Assembly (NCBI RefSeq): GCF_048773025.1
Contig: NC_133559.1
Coordinates: 23,962,501 to 24,026,500, forward strand
DNA: 64,000 nucleotides
Source: Camelus bactrianus
Lineage: Eukaryota; Chordata; Mammalia; Artiodactyla; Camelidae
Reading direction: 5' to 3'
The notes beneath the pieces are model-generated. The model made no database searches and was not told where the DNA came from. It was given only the letters and a program-made list of their open reading frames with translations. The position numbers and the translations under genes are program-made. The stretch's first letter is position 1, and the number at the start of each line of letters is the position of its first letter. Below, in pieces: positions 22,441 through 32,775 of this stretch.

Positions 22441-23304
22441 ACCCCCAACTCAGCTGAGAGAGCCAGTATAGCTGATTCAGGCAATGGTGATGCCTTATAA
22501 AATACTGTCCCCAAAGAGTCCTTTACAGCCACTTAGAGACAGCAGAGTCAATTATTAAGGTTTCTACCTTATTGCTCAGTCTGCACTTTCCCCCTAATAT
22601 TGTCCCCATTACTTTTTTCAGGAACCACTTTGCTATTTCTGATGCTGGGTTAGGGGTTGTTGAGGTGTCTGTCTAGATCTTCTTGGGTTGCTTAACACTG
22701 GAGGAAAAGAGCAGAAATGGTAGCTACAGCGAATGTTTTGGTTTAGACCATGCCACCCAGCCCAGATGCTGAAGAGAAGGTCTCTGGGATGTCTCCCACA
22801 TCGGGAAACTCTGGTTGAAAGTATTGAAAAGTACTTCCTGCTTCATTGATAAAATGACAGGATTTATTAACCAGAATTTATCTCTCCTAGTTCTTTTATC
22901 ACTGGCAGTTTCTGTAACAGTAGCACTATCCCAAACATTTGTTAAAGGCTTAAACAGTTTCAAATGGATGCTCTTTTATTTAATTTATAGCTGTTTCTGA
23001 AAATGCAGCACTCAGTGTTAGATGAAACAGCTTATGCCTCCTGTCGTATTTCACATTTTGTTTTATGCTTTGGTAGATTTCACGGTGATCTCTTTTTAAC
23101 CAGTAAAATTTGTTTTAGGAAAGAAGATGTATTTTCTTTAAACAGTAAGGCCACAGAAAGGGTCCTGTATCATGAAATCTTTTCACTGGCCTGCATATCA
23201 ACAGCAGGTCCGGCAGACCTTTAAAAAATTGGGGCGGGGGAGGCTCTTAATTCTCATAGAGGTTAGTTGCAGTCTCTCATAACCTCATGTCACAAAAGCA
23301 ACTG
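22441..23304. other. Unannotated non-coding stretch
   Basis: No recognised feature. The short frames at 22724-23224 show no domain signature. Confidence 0.4.
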
Positions 23305-23550
23305 TAATAGCGTGGGAGGCATGAACTTTACCTAGGTCTAAATCCTGACCCTACCACTTGGCAAAGTCTGTAATTTTGGGCACATGACTTAACTTCGCTG
23401 AGCCTCATTATCTTCACGTGTGAATTGGGGCTAAAAATACGTGTGCACAGGGTTAGTCTAAGGAGTCGATACAGTACCCTTGCGAAAGCGCCTAGCACTG
23501 AGCCTGGCCAAAATAGTTCATCAGTATTCATTATCAGAATCTCCAAGGCA
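23305..23550 (-). repeat. MIR SINE
   Basis: Reverse-strand MIR: TGGGAGGCATGAACTTTACC, AAATCCTGACCCTACCACTTGG, GGGCACATGACTTAACTTCG, CTGAGCCTCATTATCTTC, GTGTGAATTGGGGCTAAAAAT, GCGCCTAGCACTGAGCCTGG, ending near ATTCATTATCA. Confidence 0.88.
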
Positions 23551-24367
23551 CACGCAATCCATCTAGTATGAGATCACGTGAGTCAGTAATTTACATGGAG
23601 CCTCCTAAGATGAAGTAATATGGAGAATTCCATGGCAATTTAAGGTGTTCTGGCCATTTAAAATTTACCTGATTTATGTCCCACGTCCTGTGCCTACCCT
23701 TCAGTCACACAGGTCCTGCAGTTCAACTTGCTACTGTTTTGCTCTGAAACTTTTTATTTTTACACTCTCCACCAAGAAACAGCCCTGTGGGTTCCCCACC
23801 AGAGTTCCGACTTCCTGTGCCTCCCTACCACCTCTTCCTCCCTCAGCGCCAACACAGCACAAAAGGTAGGAAGCAACCCCTAGCTTTTAACTCAGAGATG
23901 CTTTGGGGCTAGGTGAGGACGGAACTAATTCACTTTCTCTTCCTAAGAGAACTTTCTTGGAGTAATGTATGTCTGGAGTACAAAGCAGCCTCCTCCAAAC
24001 ATTTCTGACAAGAACCTACTTGCTGCCAAGCAGGGGCTGGAAGGAGCCTCTCAGGGTCACGGCCAACAGTGACATTGAGTTCTTCCCCTTTCAAACCATA
24101 GGCAAGTGTTTCTGGAGCAAAAGGCATTTTTAAACAGCAGACATGAGCCTTCAGTCCAATCTGAACCTAACTGACATACAATCGCCTCACTCAGCTAATG
24201 CCTGTGGGTGGCAGAAGGCTTCACATAACTCAGCTGGAATAACTCTTCTTTTCTCTCCCTCTCACCAATCTTTGCCATATCAGTGAGTGGATTGCAAACT
24301 CTGTTGACTGTAATCCACAGTTAATACGTTTGACTTTACAATCAAGTATTCATATATACATGGGTGT
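23551..24367. other. Unannotated non-coding stretch
   Basis: No recognised gene. A pyrimidine-rich segment at 23650-23860 vaguely resembles L2 3' sequence but not enough to call. Confidence 0.4.
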
Positions 24368-24391
24368 GCGCACACACACACACACACACAC
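24368..24391. repeat. (CA)n microsatellite
   Basis: GCG followed by about 11 CA units. Potentially polymorphic. Confidence 0.95.
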
Positions 24392-25029
24392 GATCAAAAA
24401 TGTTTTGCAACAATTCTTGCCCTTATTGTGTACTTTATCTCCACTCTATTTTATTTCATTTTTAATGCTGGTCATGACCTATAAAACTGACCTTATGACT
24501 CACTAATGGGTCACAGCCAATAGTTTTAAAAACACTGATTCAGATTTTTAATAAGGAACTACTAATGCTACTAATCTAGAAAATGAATTAATGAGGATCA
24601 TACTTTAAAGTATATGGAAGGTTTAAGTTCTGTTAAAAGTATATGTACAGTTCTGGTAACGTGGAAAAGATGTACTTCACCCTATTTCTCCTACAAAGTA
24701 CAACTAAAAATTCTAGGAATTATATATAAAACAAACAAAGAAGACTCTGAAAGGTTAAGCGAAGTCAGACTGGCTGGGGACCTGGGGACCAGGGGACCCA
24801 AGGAATGATGTACTGCTGAATTCCTGGCTTGTCTTTTCACCTTACACATCTCTTACATGGAAGTGAAGAAGCCGGCAACCAGGAAATGCCAACAAGTACA
24901 GACAAAAGTCTCTCTAAACAAGGACCAAGAAGGGGAAGTTCTCTCTAAACAAAAGATCAAGAAAGGGGAGGCCTACAAACATATGAACCTTTTAGACATA
25001 GCCACTCTATGCCAAACACAACAGGTAAA
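24392..25029. other. Unresolved stretch upstream of an L1 5' end
   Basis: ATGCTGGTCATGACC...CACTAATGGGTCACAGCC...AAAACACTG (24460-24540) is a motif seen in an old mammalian repeat that I cannot name. The part after ~24,840 may already be L1 5' UTR. Confidence 0.35.
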
Positions 25030-26215
25030 ACTGTGGGCCCACCCTTCCCATGCCAGCAAAGGCAAGTGGAAAGCCTAGACAAGGCCACAATGAAGCTCCC
25101 CAATCCGCCCAACGTGCTGATCTCAGAGGAGGAGGAGGAGGGAGCCAGAACTTCCACCTCCGCTGGGTGGGAACGAGCTCCTCTCGCCTCTGTCTACAGT
25201 ACCATCAGATATTGTAAAGAGCCTGGGCTTCCACCTCCACCAGCAGCACAAAGGCAAACCTCCACTTCCCCACGAGGGTAGGGTCAGAGGAGGTCTGCTG
25301 GAGAATCAGGACTTGTACCACTGTCCAGTGGTAACAAGGCGACCCCCATTCTGTAGTAGAGACCATGTTAGCAGCAGAAATAATATCTATTCTTCACAGC
25401 TGGAGAAGCCAGAATGCCTCCCCTGCTTAACACACAAGGAACCTCCTCCTCAGATGTCAATGGAGGTTTTGTGAAAATCTTAACTTCTATCTCCACATGG
25501 CAGTAATGAGTTGGTGAACCTCCATTCCATTCCAGAAGGGTTTCATAGGAAAACAAAATCAAGGGTTTAAATAAAATATAAAGTTCTATAATGTAATACC
25601 CAAAAGGACCAGATTTAAATCAAAAATCACTCATCCTATCAAGAAATAGAAAGATTCTGAACTGAAAGGAAAAAGCTAATTCCTACCATCATTTAGATGA
25701 TAGAAATGTTAAAATTATCTGAAATATATTTTAAAGCAGCCATTATAAAAATTCCTCAATTATCAAATACAAACATGCTTGAAACACATGAAAAAATGCA
25801 AAATCTATACAAAGAAATAGAAATAACTAGCAAACAAATAAAGACATAAAGAAGAACCAACTGGAAATTCTAGAATTGAACAACAATACAATAACCAAAT
25901 TTAAAAATTCAACAGCAAAATGAATGAGGCAGAGGGAAGAATCAGTGAACTGAAACATAGAACAATAGAAATTACATGTTCTGAACAGAGAGAAAATTAA
26001 AAGGAAAAGAACAGAGACTCAGGAACCTTTGGGGGGGTGTGTGTGTGTGTGTACATATGCATATACACACATATATATAGTATTCATGTGATTGGAGTCT
26101 CAGGAGATGAGAAAAAGAGTAGGACAGAAAATACATTCAGAGAAAGAACAGCTGAAAACTTTACAAATTAGGCAAAGAATATGAACCTTCAGATTCAAGC
26201 TAACTAACACAAGTA
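25030..26215 (+). mobile_element. L1MB-type LINE: 5' UTR and ORF1 N-terminal half
   Basis: The 5' UTR (AGTGGTAACAAGGCGACCCC, GTAGAGACCATGTTAGCAG, CACACAAGGAACCTCC, GTCAATGGAGGTTTTGTGAAA) leads into ORF1 (GAAATGTTAAAATTATCTG, AAAGCAGCCATTATAAAAATTCC, AGAAGAACCAACTGGAAATTC, AGAATCAGTGAACTGAAAC, AAAACTTTACAAATTAGGC). It stops at the DNA for 'CAGATTCAAGCTAAC'. The next part of ORF1 appears only at 31775, so this copy seems to be split by later L1 insertions. The frame at 25009-25281 with five consecutive Glu codons is 5' UTR, not a gene. Confidence 0.85.
26031..26082. repeat. (GT)n / (AC/AT)n microsatellite
   Basis: G7 followed by about eight GT units, then ACATATGCATATACACAC and TATATATA. It lies inside the L1 ORF1 region. 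Confidence 0.9.
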
Positions 26216-27595
26216 TAACATGACTTGGCTAACTCACAAGAGTGATTTCTCATAGGAATGCAAGGAAAGCATACCATAGGAATGCAATGCTTTCTTTTCA
26301 ACATAAGAAAATCAATATAATATACCACATTAATAAAATAAAAAGCAAAACAGATAATCACTTCAATTTAGGAATGAAAAGCATTTGACAAAATCCAACA
26401 CCCTCTCATGATAAAAATGCTCAGAAAACTAGGAAAGAAACTTACCTAACATAATTAAGGGCTTTATGAAAAACCTGCAACTAACATCATACTCACTGAT
26501 AAAAAACTAAAAGATTTCCCCCCAAGATCAGGATAAAGACAAGGATGCCCATTTTCACCACTGCTATTTTACATTGTACTAGAAGTTCTAGCCAAAGCAG
26601 TTAGGCAAGAAACATGAAATAAAAGACATCCAAATTATAAAGGAAGAAGTAAAACCGTATTTGCAGATGACATAATCCTATATGTAGAAAATCCCTAAGA
26701 ACCCATAAGAAAGCTACTAGAGCCAATAAAATGAATTCAACAAAATTGCAGGGTACAAGATCAACACACAAAAATTTATTGTGCTGCTACAGACCAGCAA
26801 CAAATAATCCAAAAAATTTAAGAAAATAATTCCATTATGATAGCATCCAAAAGAATAAAATACTTACAAATAAATTAAACCAAGGAAATCAAAGACTGAA
26901 AACGCAAAACATTGCTGAAAGAACCTAAATAAATAAAAGGACATTCCACGTTCATGAATTGGAAGATTTAACATTGTAAAGATGCCAGTAACACCCAAAG
27001 CAATCCACAGATTCAACACAATTGCTTTCAAAGTTTCAATGGCTTTTCTTTTCTGCACAAATGAAAAAGTCTCCCCTCAAATTCATATGGAATTACAAAA
27101 GGACTCGGTAGTCAATCTTGGAAAAAAAAAAAAAAGTACCCACACTTCTTGATTTCAAAATTAATACAAAGCTACACTAATCAAACAGTGTGGTACTAGG
27201 ATAAAGATAGACATATGGACCGAGTCCAGAAATAAAGCTACATATCTAAGGCAAATTGATTTTTGACAAGGATGCCAAAACTACTCAATGAGGAGAGAAT
27301 GTCTTCAAGAAATGATGCTATGGCAACTGGATTTTCACATGCCAAAGAATAAAGTTTGACACCCAACCTCACACCAAATACAAAAATTGACTCAAAATGG
27401 ATAAACCTAAATTTAAGAACTAAAACCACAAAACTCTTAGAAGAAAGCAGATGTAAATCTTCATGACCTTGGACTTGGCAATGGATTTTCTTTATGACAC
27501 ACAAAGCATGAGAAACAAAGAAAAAATAGGTAAACTGATCTTCATCAAAATTTTAAAATTTGTGCATCAAAGAATACTATCAAAATATTTTTTGA
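26216..27595 (+). mobile_element. L1 ORF2 fragment (reverse transcriptase to C-terminal region)
   Basis: L1 ORF2 order: AAAAGCATTTGACAAAATCC, CAACTAACATCATACTCACTG, AAGACAAGGATGCCCATTTTC, TTTGCAGATGACATAATCCTAT (FADDIL, the polymerase catalytic block), AACATTGTAAAGATGCCAG, AAAGCTACACTAATCAAACAG, TTGATTTTTGACAAGG and ACTCAAAATGGATAAACC. Both ends stop mid-ORF2: no endonuclease, no 3' UTR. It lies between the ORF1 half at 25030-26215 and the 5' start of the next L1. Several stops and frameshifts. Confidence 0.88.
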
Positions 27596-28331
27596 AAAAA
27601 TAACTTTTGACTTCTGGTTTCTAGTTCAGCATGTAATAAGCTTGTAAGTTGCCTCTGCATCCTAATAAGTTAAAAAGGCTAAACAAGCTGGAAAATCAGC
27701 AACTCTTCTTTGATCCATAAAAGAAGTGAGGTCACAGGACAAACAAGTAATTCCGTAACTGCAGAAGTTGACAGGTGGAATCAGAATTACAACTTACCTG
27801 AGCAGAAACCCAAGAGCTTAAACCTCCAAAGGAACCACTGCTCAGATAAGAAAACCTGACCTGTAACTGACAACTGCTGGAAGCTCATTTGTGCACAACT
27901 CTGAGAGTTAAAAACACCAAGGGAACACATTCATTCGGTAACCCCTCACATTTGTGAGTTTTACTTCCAGGAGCTCAACTTGGTTCTCACAGAGAATAGT
28001 GGAGAAAAAACAAAAATCCCTTCATGCTTCGAGCAGGGGAAAGGGGAAAGGAGCCATTTTGGAAAATGCCAGCGAATTCTCTTCTACTTAACAAAGTCCT
28101 GTTTAACAAGAGCTTAACCTGCTAGGGTTTTATTAGAGACTAACTGATCTGGGGGGAAGGGAAATATTTTTAAAAACAGCCAGATCTAGTCTTCCACATG
28201 GAGGACAGGAAATACTTAACACCATCCCTTTCTAACCTTCTTCATGAGAGAAGGGATGTACACAACCCCAGCACATTCTAAGTACCCTGTCCCACCTAAA
28301 GGCAGTAGAGCTGGGGAAGGCTGAGAAATGC

Positions 28332-28616
28332 ATGTGTTTACTTCCAGAACAACTAAAACTCACTAAAAGGCTGAGATCTAAGCATAGCACTACAGAATGC
28401 ACCCCCTACCCCCAACACCGTATTACTAAAAGTCTATTTACAGCACCCTCTTTTACCCAGGACGTCATGTCTGGCTATCAGGAAAAAATTATAAGACATG
28501 CCAAAAGGGAAAAAAAAAAACCCACACAATTTGAAGAGACAGAGCAAACATCAGAACCTGACTCAAATATGGCAGAAACACTGGAATTAACAGACCAGGA
28601 ATTTAAACTATCATGA
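28332..28616 (+). pseudogene. L1 ORF1 N-terminal fragment (94 codons)
   Basis: Open stretch containing TQDVMSGYQEKIIRHAKREK and SEPDSNMAETLELTDQEFKL, which match the start of mammalian L1 ORF1 proteins (the RNA-binding coiled-coil protein, normally ~340 codons). The upstream ~35 codons are 5' UTR read-through. A stop follows directly. Relic only. Confidence 0.85.
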
Positions 28617-28993
28617 TTAATATGCTAAGGGCTCTAACAGATAAAGCAGACAACGTGTGAAAACAGATGAGCAATGTAAGCAGAGAAATGGACATTCTAA
28701 GAAAGAACCAAAAAGAGATGCCAGAGATTAAAAACACTGTAACAGAAATGAAGAATACATTCAACGGACTTGTAGACTGGACACGGGTGAGGAAAGAAAC
28801 TGTGAGTTTGAGAATATCTCAATAGAATCCTTCAAAACTGAAAAGCAAACTGAATAAAGCAGGGCAGAATATCCAAGAACTGTGAGATAACTACAAAAGG
28901 TGTACAATATGTAATGGGACTGCTGTAAGGAGAGAGAGACAAAAGAACAGAAGAAATACTTGAAACAACAGTGACAAGAGTTTTCTCAAATTT

Positions 28994-29287
28994 ATGTCAG
29001 ACACCAAACCACAGATCCAGGAAGCTCAGAGAACACCAAGCAGGATGACTGTGAAAAACACTACACCTAAGCATATGATTTTTCAAATGACAGAAAATCA
29101 AGAAGAAAAAGAAGTCCTGAAAGAAGTCAGTGTATACAAACACCTTACCTACAGAGGACCAAAGAGTTCATCTGACCTCTCAGAGACTATGCAAGGAGGA
29201 AGAGAATGCAGTAAGATATTTAAAAAGCTGAGAGGAAAAAAAAGCAATTTATCTGCTTTGCATACAATCATATTCACCAAAAACTGA
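28994..29287 (+). pseudogene. L1 ORF1 C-terminal fragment (97 codons)
   Basis: Contains KPQIQEAQRTPSRMTVKNTT and PKHMIFQMTENQEEKE, corresponding to the L1 ORF1 segment PQIQEAQRTPSRINTKKTTPRHIIFKL followed by the RNA-binding C-terminal domain. It lies in the same L1 as the fragment at 28332-28616, with broken frame between them. Confidence 0.85.
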
Positions 29288-29639
29288 TAAAAGCTCTATA
29301 AAGGAAATATTAAAAATAACACTGAAATTTTAAGAAGCTGAGGAAAAATAAACACCAACCTAGAATTCTGTACACTGAGAAATTATGCTTCAAAGGTGAA
29401 GGAAAAATAAAGACTTTTTCAGAAAAACAAAACTTGAGGAAATTCATTATCAAAAGACTTGCCTTCCAAGAAATGTTAAAAGAAGTTTTTTTGAAGAGAA
29501 GGGAGTGATAAAGTCAGAAATTTGGATCTACATAAAGAAAGGAAGAGCATAGAAGATATAAGTGAAGATAAATAAAAGTTTTTTCTTCTTAATGTAAAAG
29601 ATAAGTTTTTTCAAAATAATAATAGCAACAATGTATTTG

Positions 29640-29725
29640 ATTACGTATGCTTTATATATAGTATATATAAATATATATAACAAACGTATATAACAATTTA
29701 TTTATATATATATACATAAAATATT
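29640..29725. repeat. (TA)n-rich microsatellite
   Basis: TATATA tracts inside the L1MA inter-ORF spacer. Confidence 0.9.
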
Positions 29726-30223
29726 GTATGTGTATATACAAAGAGAGAGAGTTATGTATGCTTATGTGTAAGTGAAATGAATGCTAGAAGAAATGAGAAG
29801 GAGAAAATTAGGATTATTTTATTATTAGGCACTAACTGAAATGCTATGGTGTTATTTGAAAGTGGACTTGGATTAGTTGTAACTACATATTGCAATCTCT
29901 AAAGCAACCACTTAAAAAGGTAAATAAAGAAGTATAACAAATATGCTAAAAAGGGAAGAAAATGAAATTGTATAAAAGGCCCAATTAAAACCACAAAAGG
30001 CAGAAAAAGAGGAAGACAAAAATAGAAACAAAGAACATGGGCATCAAATATGAACAGTAACAAATACAGCAGATGTCAATCCAACTATATCTATAGTCAC
30101 TTGGAATGTCAATGGTCTAGATGTATCAACTAAAAGACAGAAATTGTCAGAAGTAAGATCCAACTACATGTCATCTACAAGAAATCCACTTTAGATATAA
30201 AGACACATATAGATTAAAAGTAA

Positions 30224-30487
30224 GTGGATGAAGAAAGAGGAGCAGCTACATTAGTATCACACAGAGCAGGCTTCAGACCAAGGGAAGTAATCAAGGATAA
30301 AGAAGGGCATTACATAATGACAAAGGGGTCAGTTATCCAAGAAGACATAACAATCCTTAATGTGTATGGACCTAAGAAGAGAGCTTCAAAATACACGAAG
30401 CAAAAACCAATAGACCTGCAAGGAGAAGTAGATAAATTATTACAGCTGAAGATTTCAACACAACTCTATCAGAAGTGGACAGACTGA
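30224..30487 (+). pseudogene. L1 ORF2 endonuclease fragment (87 codons)
   Basis: RPREVIKDKEGHYIMTKGSV, QEDITILNVYGPKKRASKYT and QKPIDLQGEVDKLL follow the middle of the L1 apurinic endonuclease domain (consensus EDITILNVYAPNNRASKYIK). ORF2 is cut before the reverse transcriptase by the internal deletion near 31180, so it cannot encode a working product. Confidence 0.88.
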
Positions 30488-31774
30488 GCAAGCAGAAATT
30501 CAGTCAGGACGTAGGTGAACTCAACAGCACCATTAATCAACTGAGTACATAGACTATTTCATCCAAGAACAGCAGAATACATATCCTTCTTAAGTGCATG
30601 TGAATATTCACTGGCAGGATAGACCATATTCTAGGTCATAAAACAGACTTCAATAAATTAAAAGAATGAAAATTATAAAATGCCTGCTCTCAGATTATAA
30701 TGGAACTAAACCAGAACTCAGTAACAAAGATAGCTGAAAAATTCCAAAATTCTTGGAGATTAAGCAACACACTTCTAAGTAACACAAGGTTCAAAGGAGA
30801 AATCTCAAGAGAAATTTTAGCATATTTTGAATTAAATGAAAATGCAAACACAACTTACCAAAAGTGTGATGTGCAATAAAAGCATTAGTTAGAGGGAAAT
30901 GATAGCATGAAAGGCATATATTAGAGAAGATGGATCTAAAATCAATCATCTAAGCTTCCATTTTAAGAAACTAGCAAAAAAAAAAAAAAAAACAAATTAA
31001 ATCCAAATTCAGCAGAAAAATAAATAATAAAAATCAGAGAAGTCAGTGAAATTGAATATAGGGAATCATTTGAGAAAAAGCAGCAAAACTTTTTTAAAAA
31101 GCTCAATATTTGAAAGTATAAATAAGACGGAGAAGTAGTTAGCCAGGGTAACTAAGAAAAATTTGCACTTCTTTTCCTAGTTTTCTAAGACGGAAGCAGC
31201 AATTCCACTGCTAGGTATAAATCCAAAGAACTGACAGCTGGGACACCAGAAGATATGTGTACACCAGTGTTCACAGCAGCATTATTCATAATAGCCAACA
31301 GGTGGAAGCATTCAAGTGTCCATCAACAGATGAACAAATAAACAAAAAGTGGAACACTCATTCAATAGAATATTATTCAGCCCCCAAAATGAATGAAGTT
31401 CTAATATGTTCGGCAACATGGATGAGCCCTGAAAACATTGTGCCAAGTGAACTAAACAAGACATAAAAGGACAAATATGTATGATTCCATTCGTATGAAA
31501 TATCCAGAATAGACAAATTCATAGCGACCAAAAGTAGGTTAGAGGTTACTAGAGGCTGGGAGGAAGGGTCAAGGAGTAGTCATTGCCTAGCAAATTCGGA
31601 GTTTATGTTTGAGGGTAATAAAACGTTTTGGAAATAGGTACTAACTATGGTTGTACAACACTATGAATGTCATCAGTGCCACTGAGTTGTATACTTAAAA
31701 ACTGTTAAAATGGCAAACTTTATACTGTATGTATTTCTCCACATGGAAAAAGAATCTAAGTAAATCCCCCTCAA

Positions 31775-32200
31775 AATAAATCTAAAGAAATCTACATCAA
31801 GACATGTCATAGTCATATTCTGAAACTAAAGACAAAGAAATAATCTCAAGAGCAGTCAGAGAATAGTGACACCTTGCCAAAGGCATAAAAACCTTTTGGA
31901 TGGTAGCAAACATACTTTCAAAAACCATGCAGGTGAGAAGGAAGTGGCACAGTATTTTTCAAGTGCTGAAAAAAACAGAGTTGTTCATCCAGAATCCTAT
32001 ATCCAGTGAAAATACCCTTCAGGAATAAAGAGAAAATCATGGCATTTTCAGATAAAGCAAAAGTAAAGATTTGTCACCAGCACATCCATCCTAAAAGCAA
32101 TAAAGAAGTTCTCTCAACAGAAAAGAAATGATTAGACAGGAATCTTGGAACATCAGGAAGAAAGGACAGGGTAAACAAAAATATGGTATCACACTGACTG
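31775..32200 (+). mobile_element. L1MB ORF1 C-terminal part (probable continuation of 25030-26215)
   Basis: AAAGAAATCTACATCAAGAC, ATGTCATAGTCATATTCTG, AAACTAAAGACAAAGAAATAATC, AAGTGGCACAGTATTTTTC, TTCATCCAGAATCCTATATCC, GATTTGTCACCAGCACATCC and AAAGAAGTTCTCTCAACAG are the L1MB ORF1 sequence that should follow directly after base 26215. This supports the ORF2 fragment and the L1MA in between being later arrivals. Confidence 0.78.
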
Positions 32201-32775
32201 ATATCTTAATATCGAAATCAGGCTTACATCCCTGGAATGCCTTCCATTTGGTCATAGTGTATGATTCTTTTCATATATTGCTAAATTCTATTGACTAATA
32301 TTTTGTTAAGGATATTTACATCAAAGATATTTGCCTGTAGTTTTTTTTTTTGTACTGTCTTTGTCTAGTTTTTTTTTAATCAAAGTAATAATAGCTTTAT
32401 AAAATGAATTGGAAAGTGTTTCCTCCTCTTCTATTTTCTGGAAGATACTGTTTTGATTATTATTCTTGATACTGGTAATTTCTGTTTTCTATGTTTTTTT
32501 TCTTGTCAATATTGCTACAGGTGTGTCAGTTTTATTAATATTCTCAAATAACCAGTTTTTTGTTTTCTCTATTATTATTATTCTGCTTTTCATTTCATTG
32601 ATTTCTGATTTTGTCTTTTTTTTTTTTTCTTTTTCTGCTTTGAGTTTAAATGTTCTTTTTTTTCTGGATCCTTGAGAAGAGTTTAGATGATTGAGACTTT
32701 TCTATTGTATGCATTTAGTGCTGTAAGCTTCCCTCTCAGCAGTGCTGTAGCTATGTTTTATGAATTTTGACTCTC
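32201..32775 (-). mobile_element. Inverted 5' part of an L1 (ORF2 segment)
   Basis: Minus-strand L1 ORF2 just upstream of the polymerase core: TTACATCCCTGGAATGCC, TCATAGTGTATGATTC, TATTTTGTTAAGGATATTT, TTATAAAATGAATTGGAAAGTG, TTTCTGATTTTGTC and TCAGCAGTGCTGTAGCTATG. It abuts a plus-strand L1 that begins at nearly the next part of ORF2. That head-to-head layout is the signature of an L1 5' inversion (twin priming). Part of ORF2 within the inverted block is deleted. Confidence 0.82.

Larger units (their letters stand above)
27596..31770 (+). mobile_element. L1MA-type LINE, 5' end to 3' end with ORF2 core deleted
   Basis: Starts with the L1MA 5' UTR (TTCTGGTTTCTAGTTCAGC, ATGTAATAAGCTTGTAAG). 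ORF1 follows at ~28440-29290, with fragments reading MSGYQEKIIRHAKREKK, EPDSNMAETLELTDQEFKLS and KPQIQEAQRTPSRM. The inter-ORF spacer has an AT microsatellite. ORF2 endonuclease is at ~30090-31150 (EDITILNVYGPKK...). Near 31165-31195 it jumps to the ORF2 C-terminus/3' UTR (GCAGCAATTCCACTGCTAGG, TATTCATAATAGCCAACAGG, GAGTTGTATACTTAAAAACTG). The whole reverse transcriptase is missing. The 5' end and 3' end are both present, with multiple stops. Confidence 0.9.

Noticed and set aside
25009-25281. 90-codon frame with a Glu-rich run
   Set aside because: Lies over an L1 5' UTR; the Glu run comes from a GAG-repeat in that UTR.
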